From contig NW_003101678.1 of assembly GCF_000003855.2 (NCBI RefSeq), forward strand, positions 392,822 to 416,644: a stretch of 23,823 nucleotides of DNA. Reading direction: 5' to 3'. Positions 1 through 8,175 of this stretch are shown here, piece by piece. Positions within the stretch are counted from its first letter, which is position 1. The number at the start of each line of letters is the position of its first letter. The notes beneath the pieces were generated by a model that was not told where the DNA came from, did not search any database, and worked only from the letters and a program-made list of their open reading frames with translations. A program made the position numbers and the translations under genes. The DNA is from Blastomyces gilchristii SLH14081 (Eukaryota; Ascomycota; Eurotiomycetes; Onygenales; Ajellomycetaceae).

Positions 1-141
1 ATAGCATTCAAGCTGAGTTATAAATAGAATTCACAAACTCCAGTCTATATAGTTGTGTGTAGCCAAGGGCCACTAACTCTATTGATTATATGAGAGATAG
101 AAATAGAAGTAAAGAATTCATAAGAAGCGGGATTTCTTACA
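1..141 (+). repeat. 3' end of the A1 5' LTR
   Basis: This stretch aligns with 5038-5176, the last ~139 bp of the 3' LTR of the same element, and ends in the same 'cttaca'. The rest of the LTR lies upstream of the window. It is followed without any leader by pol sequence, which marks an internal deletion. Confidence 0.75.
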
Positions 142-240
142 CAGAACTTAATAACAGATACTCTCTCATGATGAGAGTAAAATATGCTGTCTAATATGAC
201 AGACATGTGCTGAATGAACTGAGAACATCAGCTCTTGAAC

Positions 241-654
241 CTGAAGATAATAGTTAATTATAATAAGATTATTCATAGTACTATACACACTTCATTAATC
301 AGAACACCTCTCAAATCTATACTGAATAAATTATGATATATAACAGCTTAAACTGATAAGCTTCTTTAAGCACTCACTGAAGCAGTATATTAAGAAGCAC
401 TCTGATTTCTCTCTGAACTACATATAAGAACTGACATCTCAGAATATTCAATCAATGATAATAATACTCTATAATTTTATAAACAATGCTAAGTCTCTCA
501 CTCTGAATTCTTATATATCTGAATAATGTAAGAGATGTATAATTCATATATAACTGATTATTCAGATTATGAACAACTGTATTAAATAATCTTCTGAGAG
601 TTCTACTAATCTGAGATATTAAATAGTATCAGACACTTTATCTGAAACTGTAAT
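241..654 (+). repeat. Tandem duplication unit 1 (414 bp) in A1 pol
   Basis: Bases 241-654 are repeated as 655-913 plus, after the inserted composite element, 3083-3236. Both units start 'ctgaagata' and end 'ctgtaat'. The A2 copy has this segment once (about 20632-21066). The unit spans the RNase H-integrase linker and most of the HHCC zinc-binding domain. Its period, 414, is a multiple of three. Confidence 0.85.
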
Positions 655-914
655 CTGAAGATATTAGTTAATTATAATAAAATTATTCATAACACTATAT
701 ACACTTCATTGATCAGAATATCTCTCAAATCTATACTGAATAAGTTGTAATATATACTAGCTTAAACTGATGAGCTTCTTCAAGCACTCACTAAAGCAGT
801 ATATCAAGAAGCACTCTGATTTCCCTCAGAACTATATATAAGAACTGATATCTCAGAATGTTCAATCAATGACAATAATACTCTACAATTTCATAAACAA
901 TACTAAGTCTCTCA

Positions 915-994
915 GCCAGCGTGGCTCAGTTGATAAGACTGGTAACTAAGGCTGCACACATTAGAGATGTGTGGGTTCGAATCTCACTGCTGAC
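915..994 (+). promoter_or_regulatory. tRNA-derived head with pol III A and B boxes
   Basis: The element starts with GCCAGCG and can pair as an acceptor stem with TGCTGAC (988-994), with one mismatch and G-U pairs explained by C-to-T changes. An A-box-like motif (TGGCTCAGTTGATAAGACTGG region, 922-942) and a B-box GGTTCGAATC (974-983) are present, and the T-arm stem GTGGG/CTCAC is intact. The D and anticodon arms do not fold cleanly and there are extra bases, so this is a retroelement promoter rather than a working tRNA gene. The parent tRNA is not clear. Confidence 0.7.
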
Positions 995-1661
995 AACCTG
1001 CTACTTCTTACTCATGAAAGCTCTTATGTAATAGAGGCTGAGTCTAATTAGTAAGGCTTGATACAGGGTAGAACTTTCTACTGCAAGTCAAGTCACTAGT
1101 TAAGTGAGATTCTGCAAACACTCATTAGAGCTGATATAGAGTGTCAATATCTCACTATTCTACTGTGCACTCATCAAGATTCTAATGATATAGAGTCAAG
1201 TCTAATGTAGTGATTATACACTACTTAAGTGAGTTTCTAACTAGAGCTGTCATCAGAGCCTAGCTCTTTCTCAAATACAGAGAATGATTTTAAAAATCAC
1301 TTAACTAGTAGGTCTAGATGTGTATCTAGACTCTAGACAGAGCACTCTGATAGACTAGAGTCTGCAAGCTCACTGCTAAGCTCTAATACTGACAGAGAGA
1401 ACTGCAGTTATCAAGTCTATGATTAGTCTCTAACACAGAGTGAGGTCACAATAGCTGATTAATAGATCTATGAGCATCTAATGAGACTGAGATCAGCAAC
1501 TGAAAGCTTAGTGTGTATATTATCAAGTGAGCAGTGACAGTCACTAACTAATATCTCTGGAAATTAGTGACTGATCTGAGAGAACAGACACAGTGATCGA
1601 TTAATTATAGAGAGTTAAATGTAATTAGCTTAAGATGCATTCTGCGGGTGACTAGCGCCCG
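995..1661 (+). other. Non-coding, hairpin-rich body of the composite element
   Basis: There is no open frame and no similarity to other parts of the window. Several inverted repeats are visible: AGTCACTAA at 1539-1547 with TTAGTGACT at 1564-1572; AGTGAC/GTCACT around 1533-1545; GTAGTG/CACTAC at 1207-1224; and a GC-rich CGGG...CCCG hairpin just before the LINE part (about 1646-1662). It is likely the body of a long SINE or other structured RNA. Confidence 0.5.
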
Positions 1662-2693
1662 TAGTCTCTTATAGACTTATAAATAAGTGAACTATTAAAA
1701 GAGAAAGAATATGAACAGCATTTGAAGAGAATTTCTACAATCAATATAAAAGACTCTATTCTGATTTATTCAGATGACTTAAAAAATGAGAATTTGAATA
1801 GATTAGGCGCAGACATTGCTTATACTGAAGATAATATCAATTTTATCTCAGATTTCTGAAATCTAGACTGTGAATCTAAAGTCTTTGATGCTGAACTATT
1901 TATAATAGTAAAAGCTTTCAAACTTATAGAAATAAAATCTTATAAAAGAGAAAATAGTTTGAAAGAGATATGAATATTCTCTGATAGTCAAGCTACTTTA
2001 AAAAGACTTAGAAATAGTCAGATTTATAATGATTAAATGAATCTTGAACTGATCTTAAACTCTGTTTTGAAAATTCAAAAGAGAAAAATATCAAAGCTGA
2101 TAATTTATCTACACTAAGTTCCTGCTTATATGAATATTCATGACAATGAATTGACTGATTCAGCTGTAAAAAAGAGTGCAGAATTAAGCAGATCTATTTA
2201 AAAAATTATATTCTGATCTTTTATAAAGAGAAAAATAAAAGAATCTTGTTTAGATAAGTGAAATAAAAGCTGACAGAAATAAAAGAAGAGTATACATTAT
2301 TCAAGATTTGAAACAAAATTCAAGTGAAAATCTTGTTTAATTAAATGTAAAAAGAAAATATTCTCATCTATAATACAGCTGAAACTAGAATATGACTATT
2401 TTAAATCTTATATACAAAGATTTGATGATAGATTTGACTTAATAGAATGCTCATTCTGCAATACAAATGAGAATTCTGAGTATATTGTAATACACTGTGT
2501 ATTATACAATAGTCTCAGAGTCAGATTGAAAGAGAAGTATAATCTAAATTAATTAAATATAAGATTCTTATTCTTAACTGAGACAGAAATTAAATACTTA
2601 ATAGACTTTCTATCAGAAACTCAAGCAGCTATAAGAAAATGACTAAATTCAGAATTATCTGAATATGAAGAGGAGGAAATCAATCAGATATAG
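1662..2693 (+). pseudogene. LINE (Tad1-like) ORF2 C-terminus: RNase H and CCHC knuckle
   Basis: Starts abruptly at the point matching 6992 of the second LINE copy. The RNase H domain is recognisable by 'YSDG'-like, 'CES.VFDAELF' and 'FSDSQA' segments at about 1755-2000, followed by 'VPAYMNIHDNEL' near 2118-2150. Further down a C-x2-C...H-x4-C knuckle ('CSFCN...HCVLY') lies at about 2450-2500, typical of LINE ORF2 C-termini. The frame ends at TAG 2691-2693. In-frame TGA and TAA codons replace Trp, Arg and Gln. In an active element this domain removes RNA from the RNA-DNA hybrid during reverse transcription. No RT is included in this copy. Confidence 0.8.
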
Positions 2694-3053
2694 TCTGTTA
2701 AAACAGCTATATACTATCTTTTAATAATTTGTTTTATTACAGTCTCTCTTTACTTTATCTTTTTCTTTCAATTTCTTTCTATCTATCTATTTAATGTGTC
2801 TATCTTTAAGACTGTGTTCTCTTTCTCTTTTCCTTTGTCATGATATTGTCAAATAATTTCAAAGTATCAGAAGATGTTAAAACACTGTAATTTGTAAACA
2901 GTTTTTGTATTCTGAGCTGAAATTTTCTGATTTTGCATATCTGAAATTGATGAATGTATAATAGTTAACTTTACAGATATAGGAAAAACCCTGAGAACTA
3001 AAAGTTCTCAGGTAGATGTCATAGTCTCTGACTGCATACATCTATAATTGAAG
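2694..3053 (+). other. LINE 3' UTR
   Basis: No coding signal. The middle (2740-2840) is pyrimidine-rich. Near the end lies a strong hairpin (2990-3012) and then the simple-repeat tail. The hairpin's place upstream of the tail suggests that it could be recognised by the LINE reverse transcriptase. Confidence 0.55.
2990..3012 (+). other. Perfect 10-bp hairpin near the LINE 3' end
   Basis: CCTGAGAACT (2990-2999) and AGTTCTCAGG (3003-3012) pair over 10 bp around an AAA loop. It sits about 40 bp before the (AAT)n tail. It is a candidate 3' recognition structure for target-primed reverse transcription. Confidence 0.65.
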
Positions 3054-3070
3054 AATAATAATAATAATAA
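3054..3070 (+). repeat. (AAT)n tail of the LINE composite
   Basis: A run of AAT repeats directly precedes the 3' target-site duplication. The same repeat ends both SINE copies (6192-6220 and about 23236-23254, seen there as ATT on the plus strand). Confidence 0.85.
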
Positions 3071-3878
3071 CTAAGTCTCTCACTCTGAATTCTTATATAT
3101 CCGAATAATGTAAGAGATGCATGATTTATATATAACTGATTATTTAGATTATAAACAACTGTATTAAATGATCTTCTGACAGTTCTACTGATCTGAGATA
3201 TTAAATAGTATCAGACACTTTATCTGAAACTGTAATCACTGTTCTTTCATTATCTTATGAAAGAACTGTAGAAAAGATCTACTGAAATCACTCAATATCT
3301 TCAATAGAATCTAGTGAGATATAGTAATTGACTTCACTGTTAATCTATCTGAGAGTAAGAATTGTAAGAATATTCTGGTCATTGTTAATCAATTAAGGAA
3401 AGATATAATATTAAAATCTTGTGATAAGATGAATACTGAACAAGTTACTGAAGTCTTCTTACAGAGTTCATTCTATCAGATATATGAGTTACTGAGATCT
3501 ATTATATCTAACTAAGACTGTCAATTCATGAGCACTCTCTGAACAAGAATCTGTCAGGTTCTCAAGATCACATATCACTTATCAACTGCTTATTACTCTG
3601 AGACTGATAATATATCAGAATGAACAATTCAGATAATAAAGAATTATCTTTATAAGTTCTATAATGACTTATAAAATAATTAATATGATCTTCTTCTACA
3701 CACAGAGATCACTATTAACAGTCAAGATACTGTCTCAACAGATGTAAGCCTGTTCTTTCTTACATATAATTATCATATGAAAGTATTGAATCTTCTAGAA
3801 AACACACATTTCACACTGAACTCTCACAGTTCAATTCAGATTATTAATAATATAGTAACAAATCTCTGAGACACTCAT

Positions 3879-4322
3879 AACTGAGCAGAGACCTTCATGA
3901 CAATCATACAACAAGACTAAGAGAATCAAATCAATGTTCACTGAGACTCTGCTAAGTAATATGAGATAGAAGACTTGATGTGATTGAATCTTAAGAATAT
4001 ACAGATTATACATTCATCTCATACACTGAATTATCATCACATCAAGTATAAAGTGATAGAAGTTCTAGATAGTCATAACTATTATCTTGACACATCACAG
4101 TTATAAGCAGAGATCTTCATGATAAATTACAAAACAAGACTAAGAGAATTAAATCAATATTCACTGAGACTCTACTAAGTAATATAAGATAGAAGACTTG
4201 ATGTGATTGAATCTTAACAATATACAGATCACACATTCATCTCATATACTGAATTATCATTACATCAGGTATAAAGTGATAGAAGTTCTAGATAGTTATA
4301 ACTATTATCTTAACACATCATC
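3879..4322 (+). repeat. Tandem duplication of a 222-bp segment (integrase C-terminus) in A1
   Basis: Bases 3879-4100 are repeated at 4101-4322, with the shared 'gcagag' at 3885 and 4107. The A2 copy has one unit (about 21712-21930). The segment encodes the GPY/F-like region at the integrase C-terminus ('KYKVIEVLDS..YYL'). The 222-bp period equals 74 codons, so frame is kept. Confidence 0.85.
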
Positions 4323-4589
4323 AGAGATTCATGATGTCTTTTATATAAGCTTACTTCATTATACTGTCACTGACCTGTTTCCTTCTCAACTGACTTTCAA
4401 CTGACAGCCGCCAGAGATTATAGAAGAAGATAATGAGCTTGAGTGAGAGATTAAGAATATTCTTGATAAGAGACTCTGCAGCTGCAGCTGATAATATCTT
4501 GTGAAATAAGTCAGTTATAATCATCTGATCTGAACTCTGAGCCCTGTATTATCTGAAATAGCAGCTCTTGACTGATGAGAACTGCTTCT

Positions 4590-4600
4590 GAAAAGAAGAG
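4590..4600 (+). promoter_or_regulatory. Polypurine tract of A1
   Basis: A purine run GAAAAGAAGAG lies five bases before the 3' LTR start at 4606, the expected place for the plus-strand DNA primer. Confidence 0.6.
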
Positions 4601-4605
4601 ACTAA

Positions 4606-5176
4606 TGTAACAGACTGCATCTGATCAATTATATAGACTATTCTATTACACTTCACAGATTTCTATCACTTTATTCTCAATCACTGATTCTCAGCTGCTA
4701 TAAACATGTACGCTCTGATTCTCAGCCATTCTCAATCACTGATTCTCAGTTATTATAAACATGTATAAATTCTTTCACTCTGAAGCTTCACTGCATACAT
4801 CACTATATACATGTATAAATATTCACTTCAATTGCTGATTCTTGCACTTTCTCTTTCTTTTTCTTCTTTAATGTTTTTCACTTTATTATATAAGATCTAT
4901 AAATATTATATCAATCTATTCAGTATAGACTTCTTACAGAAATTAAACATGAAATTTATAGTTTCAGCAGCCAGTCTACTGATAGCTACTAGAAGTATTC
5001 ACAGTAGAAAGATAAATGTAAAGATTAAATATATAATAGTATTCAAGCTAAGTTATGAATAGTATTTGTGAACTTCAGTCTATATAGTTGTGTGTAGTCA
5101 AGAGCTGCTAACTCTATTAATTACATAAGAGATAGAAATAGAGATAAAGAATTCATAAGTAGCAGAATTTCTTACA
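4606..5176 (+). repeat. 3' LTR of A1 (571 bp, extended form)
   Basis: Begins TGTAACAGACTGC and ends TTCTTACA, so it has the TG...CA termini. The first 333 bp (to 4938) match the 342-bp LTRs of A2. The remaining 238 bp (4939-5176) are absent from A2, but their last part also ends the 5' LTR at 1-141. Either this subfamily has a longer U5, or another sequence was captured into the LTR. Sequence right of 5176 is LINE coding sequence. Confidence 0.7.
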
Positions 5177-6180
5177 TATCTTCTTCTCTCTAAGACTTCA
5201 TCTGCAAAGCCTTTCACTGAGTGATTTCATGAAATTAGACTCAGTACTGTAGTAATACTTACTAAAAACTTCTTATTTCTAAGTTATATAAAGTAATTTC
5301 TCTGTTGAACTGTTTGAAAAAAATTCTAGAAAAGATAATAGCTACTAGATTATCTTTTATATACTCTATTAGTAATTCTCTTCTATTTAATAAATAAATA
5401 GAAGATAGAAAACAATGTTCTACAATTGATACTATTCTTTCAGTTATTCATAACATTCAAATAATAAAGTATGAAGACCTGGTCTCAACTGCAGTTTTTA
5501 TTAATATAAAAGATGCATTTAATCATGTTTCAAAGTCTAAGATGATTCAAACTTTGAAGATGTTAAAACTGTCACTTTCTCTAATAAAATGAGTTAACTG
5601 TTTTATATCTAAAAGAATTATACAACTATTCTTTGATGAAATAAAATAAGATAAAACTGAGATAAAAATAGAAGTACTATAAGAATCTTTAATCTCATCT
5701 GTTTTATTTATAATATACACCCCATATCTATTCAAGAATAGAGAGATGAAAATAGTAAGATCTTTAAGTTATATAGATGATATTAATCTAGTCTACAGTT
5801 CAAGAACAATCAAAGAGAATTTCGAAGTGATTGAAAAAGCAGTAAAGAAAATCTTTATTAGAGTAGATATCAATCTAATTCAATTTAATATGAATAAAAC
5901 TGAGTTAATTCACTTTTTTTCCAGATTCAATGAGAAAAAACTAAGTCTAACTCTTTTGAATAAAGAGATTAAACTCAGTTTGAATGTTAAATAACTAGAA
6001 GTATAGTTAAACTCCAAGTTGAATTTTAAATATCATATTTAATAAAGAATTATCAAAACAGAGAGACTACTGAATAGTATAATTAGACTATTAAATACTG
6101 AGTAAGGTCTATTCTTTCAGACTATGAGACAGTTATACATAGTCTAGTCTGTATCATCTTAGTAGCTGATTATGAAGTTC
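5177..6180 (+). pseudogene. LINE reverse transcriptase domain (broken)
   Basis: RT blocks can be followed in order: 'ISLLNCLKKILEKIIATRL' near 5270-5360, 'STIDTILSVIHNIQ' near 5425, a 'VFINIKDAFNHV' block near 5500, and the catalytic YIDD at 5770-5781 followed by 'INLVYSS'. The downstream thumb is visible to about 6150. Stops (TAA, TGA) interrupt it, but 5746-5994 is still open. The YIDD acidic pair is intact, unlike that of the gypsy copies here. In a live LINE this enzyme copies the RNA at a nicked target. Confidence 0.85.
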
Positions 6181-6190
6181 AAGTTTAATG

Positions 6191-6191
<1 letters not shown>

Positions 6192-6221
<30 letters not shown>

Positions 6222-6575
6222 TTTCATTATACTCATATGCAAGCGGAGCTTATGATGAGTCCTTGCGTGATGTTAAATACAGGTCAAGTGTTGGTTATAC
6301 AGGAGGAAATACAGGTGTTGAGACCACGCCAAGATAACAAGAACATAGGAAAATACAAAGGAGTGACAATTAGATACATGCGATAATAACTTCCCAGCCC
6401 AGGAACATAGAGCGATTCATTGAAGCGATTTGTACACCTCTGTATTTATTAGAAACCTGAGATGCTTGAGTTCCGGATTTAATGTATCCTCTGCGGGTTT
6501 CGAACCCACGCGCCTTGGTTTCCCACGCCAAGGCGCTACCAGGTGGCCGCATTAACCATTCGGCCACCGGGGCAT
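6192..6575 (-). mobile_element. tRNA-derived SINE, copy 1 (about 384 bp)
   Basis: The minus-strand element starts with a tRNA-like head at the right (GCCCCGGTGGCC...) and ends in (AAT)n at the left. An 11-bp target-site duplication 'aagtttaatga' lies at 6181-6191 and 6576-6586 and interrupts LINE coding sequence. A box: 6547-6566 on the minus strand; B box GGTTCGAAACC: 6496-6506. A T-arm pairs (GTGGG/CCCGC) but the acceptor stem does not, so it is not a working tRNA. It keeps many CpG sites while its surroundings have almost none. A 65-codon open frame here is just the tRNA head read through and is not a gene. Confidence 0.9.
6496..6573 (-). promoter_or_regulatory. Pol III internal promoter (tRNA head) of SINE copy 1
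   Basis: On the minus strand, the A box TGGCCGAATGGTTAATGCGG and B box GGTTCGAAACC are about 40 bp apart. Between them, GCGCCTTGG pairs with CCAAGGCGC in a 9-bp anticodon-like stem. Confidence 0.8.
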
Positions 6576-6586
6576 AAGTTTAATGA

Positions 6587-7555
6587 AATAATCAAGAAAA
6601 TTTCACTGAACTCTTTCAAAGTCTGTAAAACAGAGCTTTGAAAAGAATTCTGAAAGCATTCAAATCATCTTCTATTAAAGTAATGAAAATTGAAGCTTTA
6701 ATTTCTTCTTCTGCTGTTTAATTTGAAAAAGCCTACATAACTATACTCTAAGAGTCATGAAGATGAGCTTAAATTACATAATCAGAGAAAGAGTCTCTTC
6801 TTTATTTTTATCAATTAACTCAGAAAATGAACTGAATTGAAATAGATTTCTTGATTGAAATAAGAATAATTCTTCAAAGAAAATACTGTCTCAACTGTAT
6901 AGACTATATTCACTGATTAAAAATCAATTTTCATTATTAAATATTGAGAAAATTGATCATGAGAAGATATCTCTCTGAAGAGAAAAGCTGAAATCTCTCA
7001 TAGACTTATAAATAAGTAAACTATTTAAAGAGAGAGAATATGAATAGTATTTAAAGAAGATCTCTATAATTACTATAAAAGACTCTATTCTGATTTACTC
7101 AGATGACTTAAAAAATGAGAGTTTGAACAGATTAGATACAGACATTGCTTATACTGAAGATAATATCAATTTCATCTCAGATTTTTAAAATTTGAGCTGT
7201 GAATCTGAAGTCTTTGATACTGAACTATTTACAATAGTAAAAGCTTTCAAACTTATTAAGATAAAATCTTATAAAAGAGAAAATAGCTTGAAAGAGATAT
7301 TAATATTCTCTGATAGTCAAGCTGCTTTAAAAAGACATAGAAATAGTCCGATTTATAATAATCAAATAAATCTTGAACTGATTTTAAATTCTGTTATAAA
7401 GATTCAAAAGAGAAGAATATTAAAACTGATAATTTATCTATACTGAGTTTCTGCTCATATAAATATTCATGATAATGAATTGACTGATTCAGTGATAAAA
7501 AAGAGTTCAGAATTAAGCAGATCTATTCAAAAAACAGTGTTCTGATCTGTGACAG
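6587..7555 (+). pseudogene. LINE ORF2 connector and RNase H (broken)
   Basis: This continues the LINE ORF after SINE copy 1. The connector (6587-6990) has TAA and TGA at former Gln, Trp and Arg codons. The RNase H domain follows: a 'YSDDLKNES' segment near 7100, 'CESEVFDTELF' near 7198-7230 (catalytic Glu kept) and 'FSDSQAAL' near 7306-7330 (catalytic Asp kept). The longest open stretch is 7192-7446. The frame is cut at about 7549-7555 by the LTR-B junction. Confidence 0.8.
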
Positions 7556-7746
7556 TGTGATTCAAAGGTTGCTTTTTTCGCCAGCGTACAATTACAGGCG
7601 TACGCTGGCTTCTTATATATTGTACACTAAATTAATTAGTGGCCGCTATGGCCCCTTTTACACTCGTAAGCAAGTTCAGAAGCGGCCGTGTTATTATCTG
7701 ACAGTTGTACATTCTTTCAAACCACCATACATTCTTCTGAACCACA
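7556..7746 (-). repeat. 3' LTR fragment of element B(-)
   Basis: These 191 bp match the outer part of the LTR at 15590-15777 and, inverted, 16293-16470. The fragment keeps CpG sites and a perfect 10-bp hairpin, GCCAGCGTAC (7580-7589) with GTACGCTGGC (7600-7609). A second inverted pair, GTGGCCGCT/AGCGGCCGT, lies at about 7641-7690. The left end at 7556 is cut and joined to LINE sequence. Confidence 0.75.
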
Positions 7747-8055
7747 TTCTCCGTCACCAGATTCAGTCACACTCATGTGACCAGGACATCCCCTCTAGCT
7801 TCATGCAGATTAGCATGCTACTAGCATTCACAATCTTGTGATCTATCTCTGATTCAGCTAGCATTCTGTGTACACTCTTACAAAGAAACTTTTACTATAT
7901 TACATCACTTATTCACTAACTTTTCCCATTCTTTAATTATCTTCTTCATCATCATCATCATCAAACATTACTCTCATTTCATTTCAGATTACTGCCTCTT
8001 CTTCTATTCAACACCTTCTATTCATTTATCTATTACATTGTATATGTTTCTAGCA
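7747..8055. other. Region between LTR-B and the cargo gene
   Basis: No reading frame of note. It is less mutated than its surroundings near the LTR (7747-7800) and holds a (TCA)n run at 7946-7962. If the plus-strand gene is real, this is its promoter and 5' UTR. Confidence 0.35.
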
Positions 8056-8116
8056 ATGACCTCTCATTTTCATAATAAGCATTCTTGTAGTGCTCATACT
8101 AGGCAGTTTATTAGCA

Positions 8117-8175
8117 GTAAGTGTAACACATTGTGAAATATGACCAGAACTTGTTTATCTTCTAACAATTATCAG
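8117..8175 (+). other. Candidate spliceosomal intron 1 (59 nt)
   Basis: 5' splice site GTAAGT, branch-like TCTAAC (8161-8166) and 3' site ATCAG. Its length is typical for filamentous fungi. Removing it joins the ATG at 8056 in frame to the coding stretch containing 8295. Confidence 0.55.

Larger units (their letters stand above)
915..3070 (+). mobile_element. tRNA-headed composite retroelement with LINE 3' half and (AAT)n tail
   Basis: The insertion is bounded by a target-site duplication 'ctaagtctctca' at 903-914 and 3071-3082; the empty site survives in unit 1 of the A1 duplication near 491-505. From 5' to 3' it contains a tRNA-like head (915-994), about 665 bp of non-coding, hairpin-rich sequence, the RNase H and C-terminal part of a Tad1-like LINE ORF2 (1662-2693), a 3' UTR with a perfect hairpin (2990-3012) and an (AAT)n tail. 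Because the duplication flanks the whole unit, it seems to have moved as one piece by target-primed reverse transcription. The architecture resembles the SINE-LINE chimera MINE of Magnaporthe. Confidence 0.75.
142..4605 (+). pseudogene. A1 pol remnant: RNase H end, integrase, chromodomain (interrupted, many stops)
   Basis: Compared with the A2 copy (20511-22212), this covers the end of RNase H, the linker, the HHCC zinc-binding domain, the integrase core, the GPY/F-like region and a chromodomain. The integrase core is readable at about 3237-3870. The chromodomain is readable at about 4440-4590, with 'YLVK.VSY' and 'AALD' segments. Stops are mostly TGA and TAA at former Trp, Arg and Gln codons. 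Two segments are tandemly duplicated, 241-654 and about 3879-4100. The frame is split by the insertion 915-3070. The family enzyme integrates the cDNA, and in chromoviruses the chromodomain is thought to direct insertion to heterochromatin. This copy cannot make a working protein. Confidence 0.8.
1..5176 (+). mobile_element. Ty3/gypsy chromovirus derivative A1, internally deleted and interrupted
   Basis: Element of the same family as the complete copy at 16816-22554. It holds the 3' end of a 5' LTR (1-141), then jumps straight to the RNase H-integrase linker, the integrase, a chromodomain and a 3' LTR (4606-5176). Gag, protease, RT and nearly all of RNase H are missing; the breakpoint is at 141/142, where 'cagaact' matches the complete copy near 20511. 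A polypurine tract-like run (4590-4600) and a TAA stop (4603-4605) precede the 3' LTR. The insertion 915-3070 splits it. To the right it abuts a LINE in mid-ORF, so A1 probably inserted into that LINE. The left end lies outside the window, so the 5-bp target duplication cannot be checked. Confidence 0.8.
5177..7555 (+). mobile_element. Tad1-like LINE fragment (RT and RNase H)
   Basis: The fragment begins inside the RT domain directly at the A1 LTR end and stops inside the post-RNase H region, where an LTR-B fragment starts at 7556. It lost its 5' part (probably upstream of the window, beyond A1) and its 3' UTR. SINE copy 1 interrupts it at 6192-6575. The RNase H part matches the copy at 1662-2693 closely. 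Confidence 0.85.

Noticed and set aside
241..913. CRISPR-like or satellite array
   Set aside because: Only two long units, matching a single-copy segment of A2; a tandem duplication of coding sequence.
2990..3012. Bacterial-type terminator
   Set aside because: A perfect hairpin, but it is not followed by a T run and lies at a LINE 3' end in a eukaryotic repeat block.
3831..4013. Minus-strand open frames in the A integrase region (also 21625-21843 and 19785-19991)
   Set aside because: They recur because the plus-strand pol is repeated and carry no motifs of their own.
6370..6567. 65-codon minus-strand open frame, also at 23405-23602
   Set aside because: It reads through the tRNA-like head and body of the SINE; the opening residues are the usual false translation of a tRNA sequence. 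It is shared only because the SINE is shared.
6490..6575. Functional tRNA gene (also at 915-994 and 23520-23608)
   Set aside because: Acceptor stems do not pair fully, the elements continue into a body and (AAT)n tail, and target-site duplications flank the whole unit. These are tRNA-derived retroelement heads.
7557..7841. 94-codon plus-strand open frame, with relatives at 15528-15773 and 16270-16470
   Set aside because: All three lie in LTR-B sequence and cross LTR borders, so they are chance frames in repeats.
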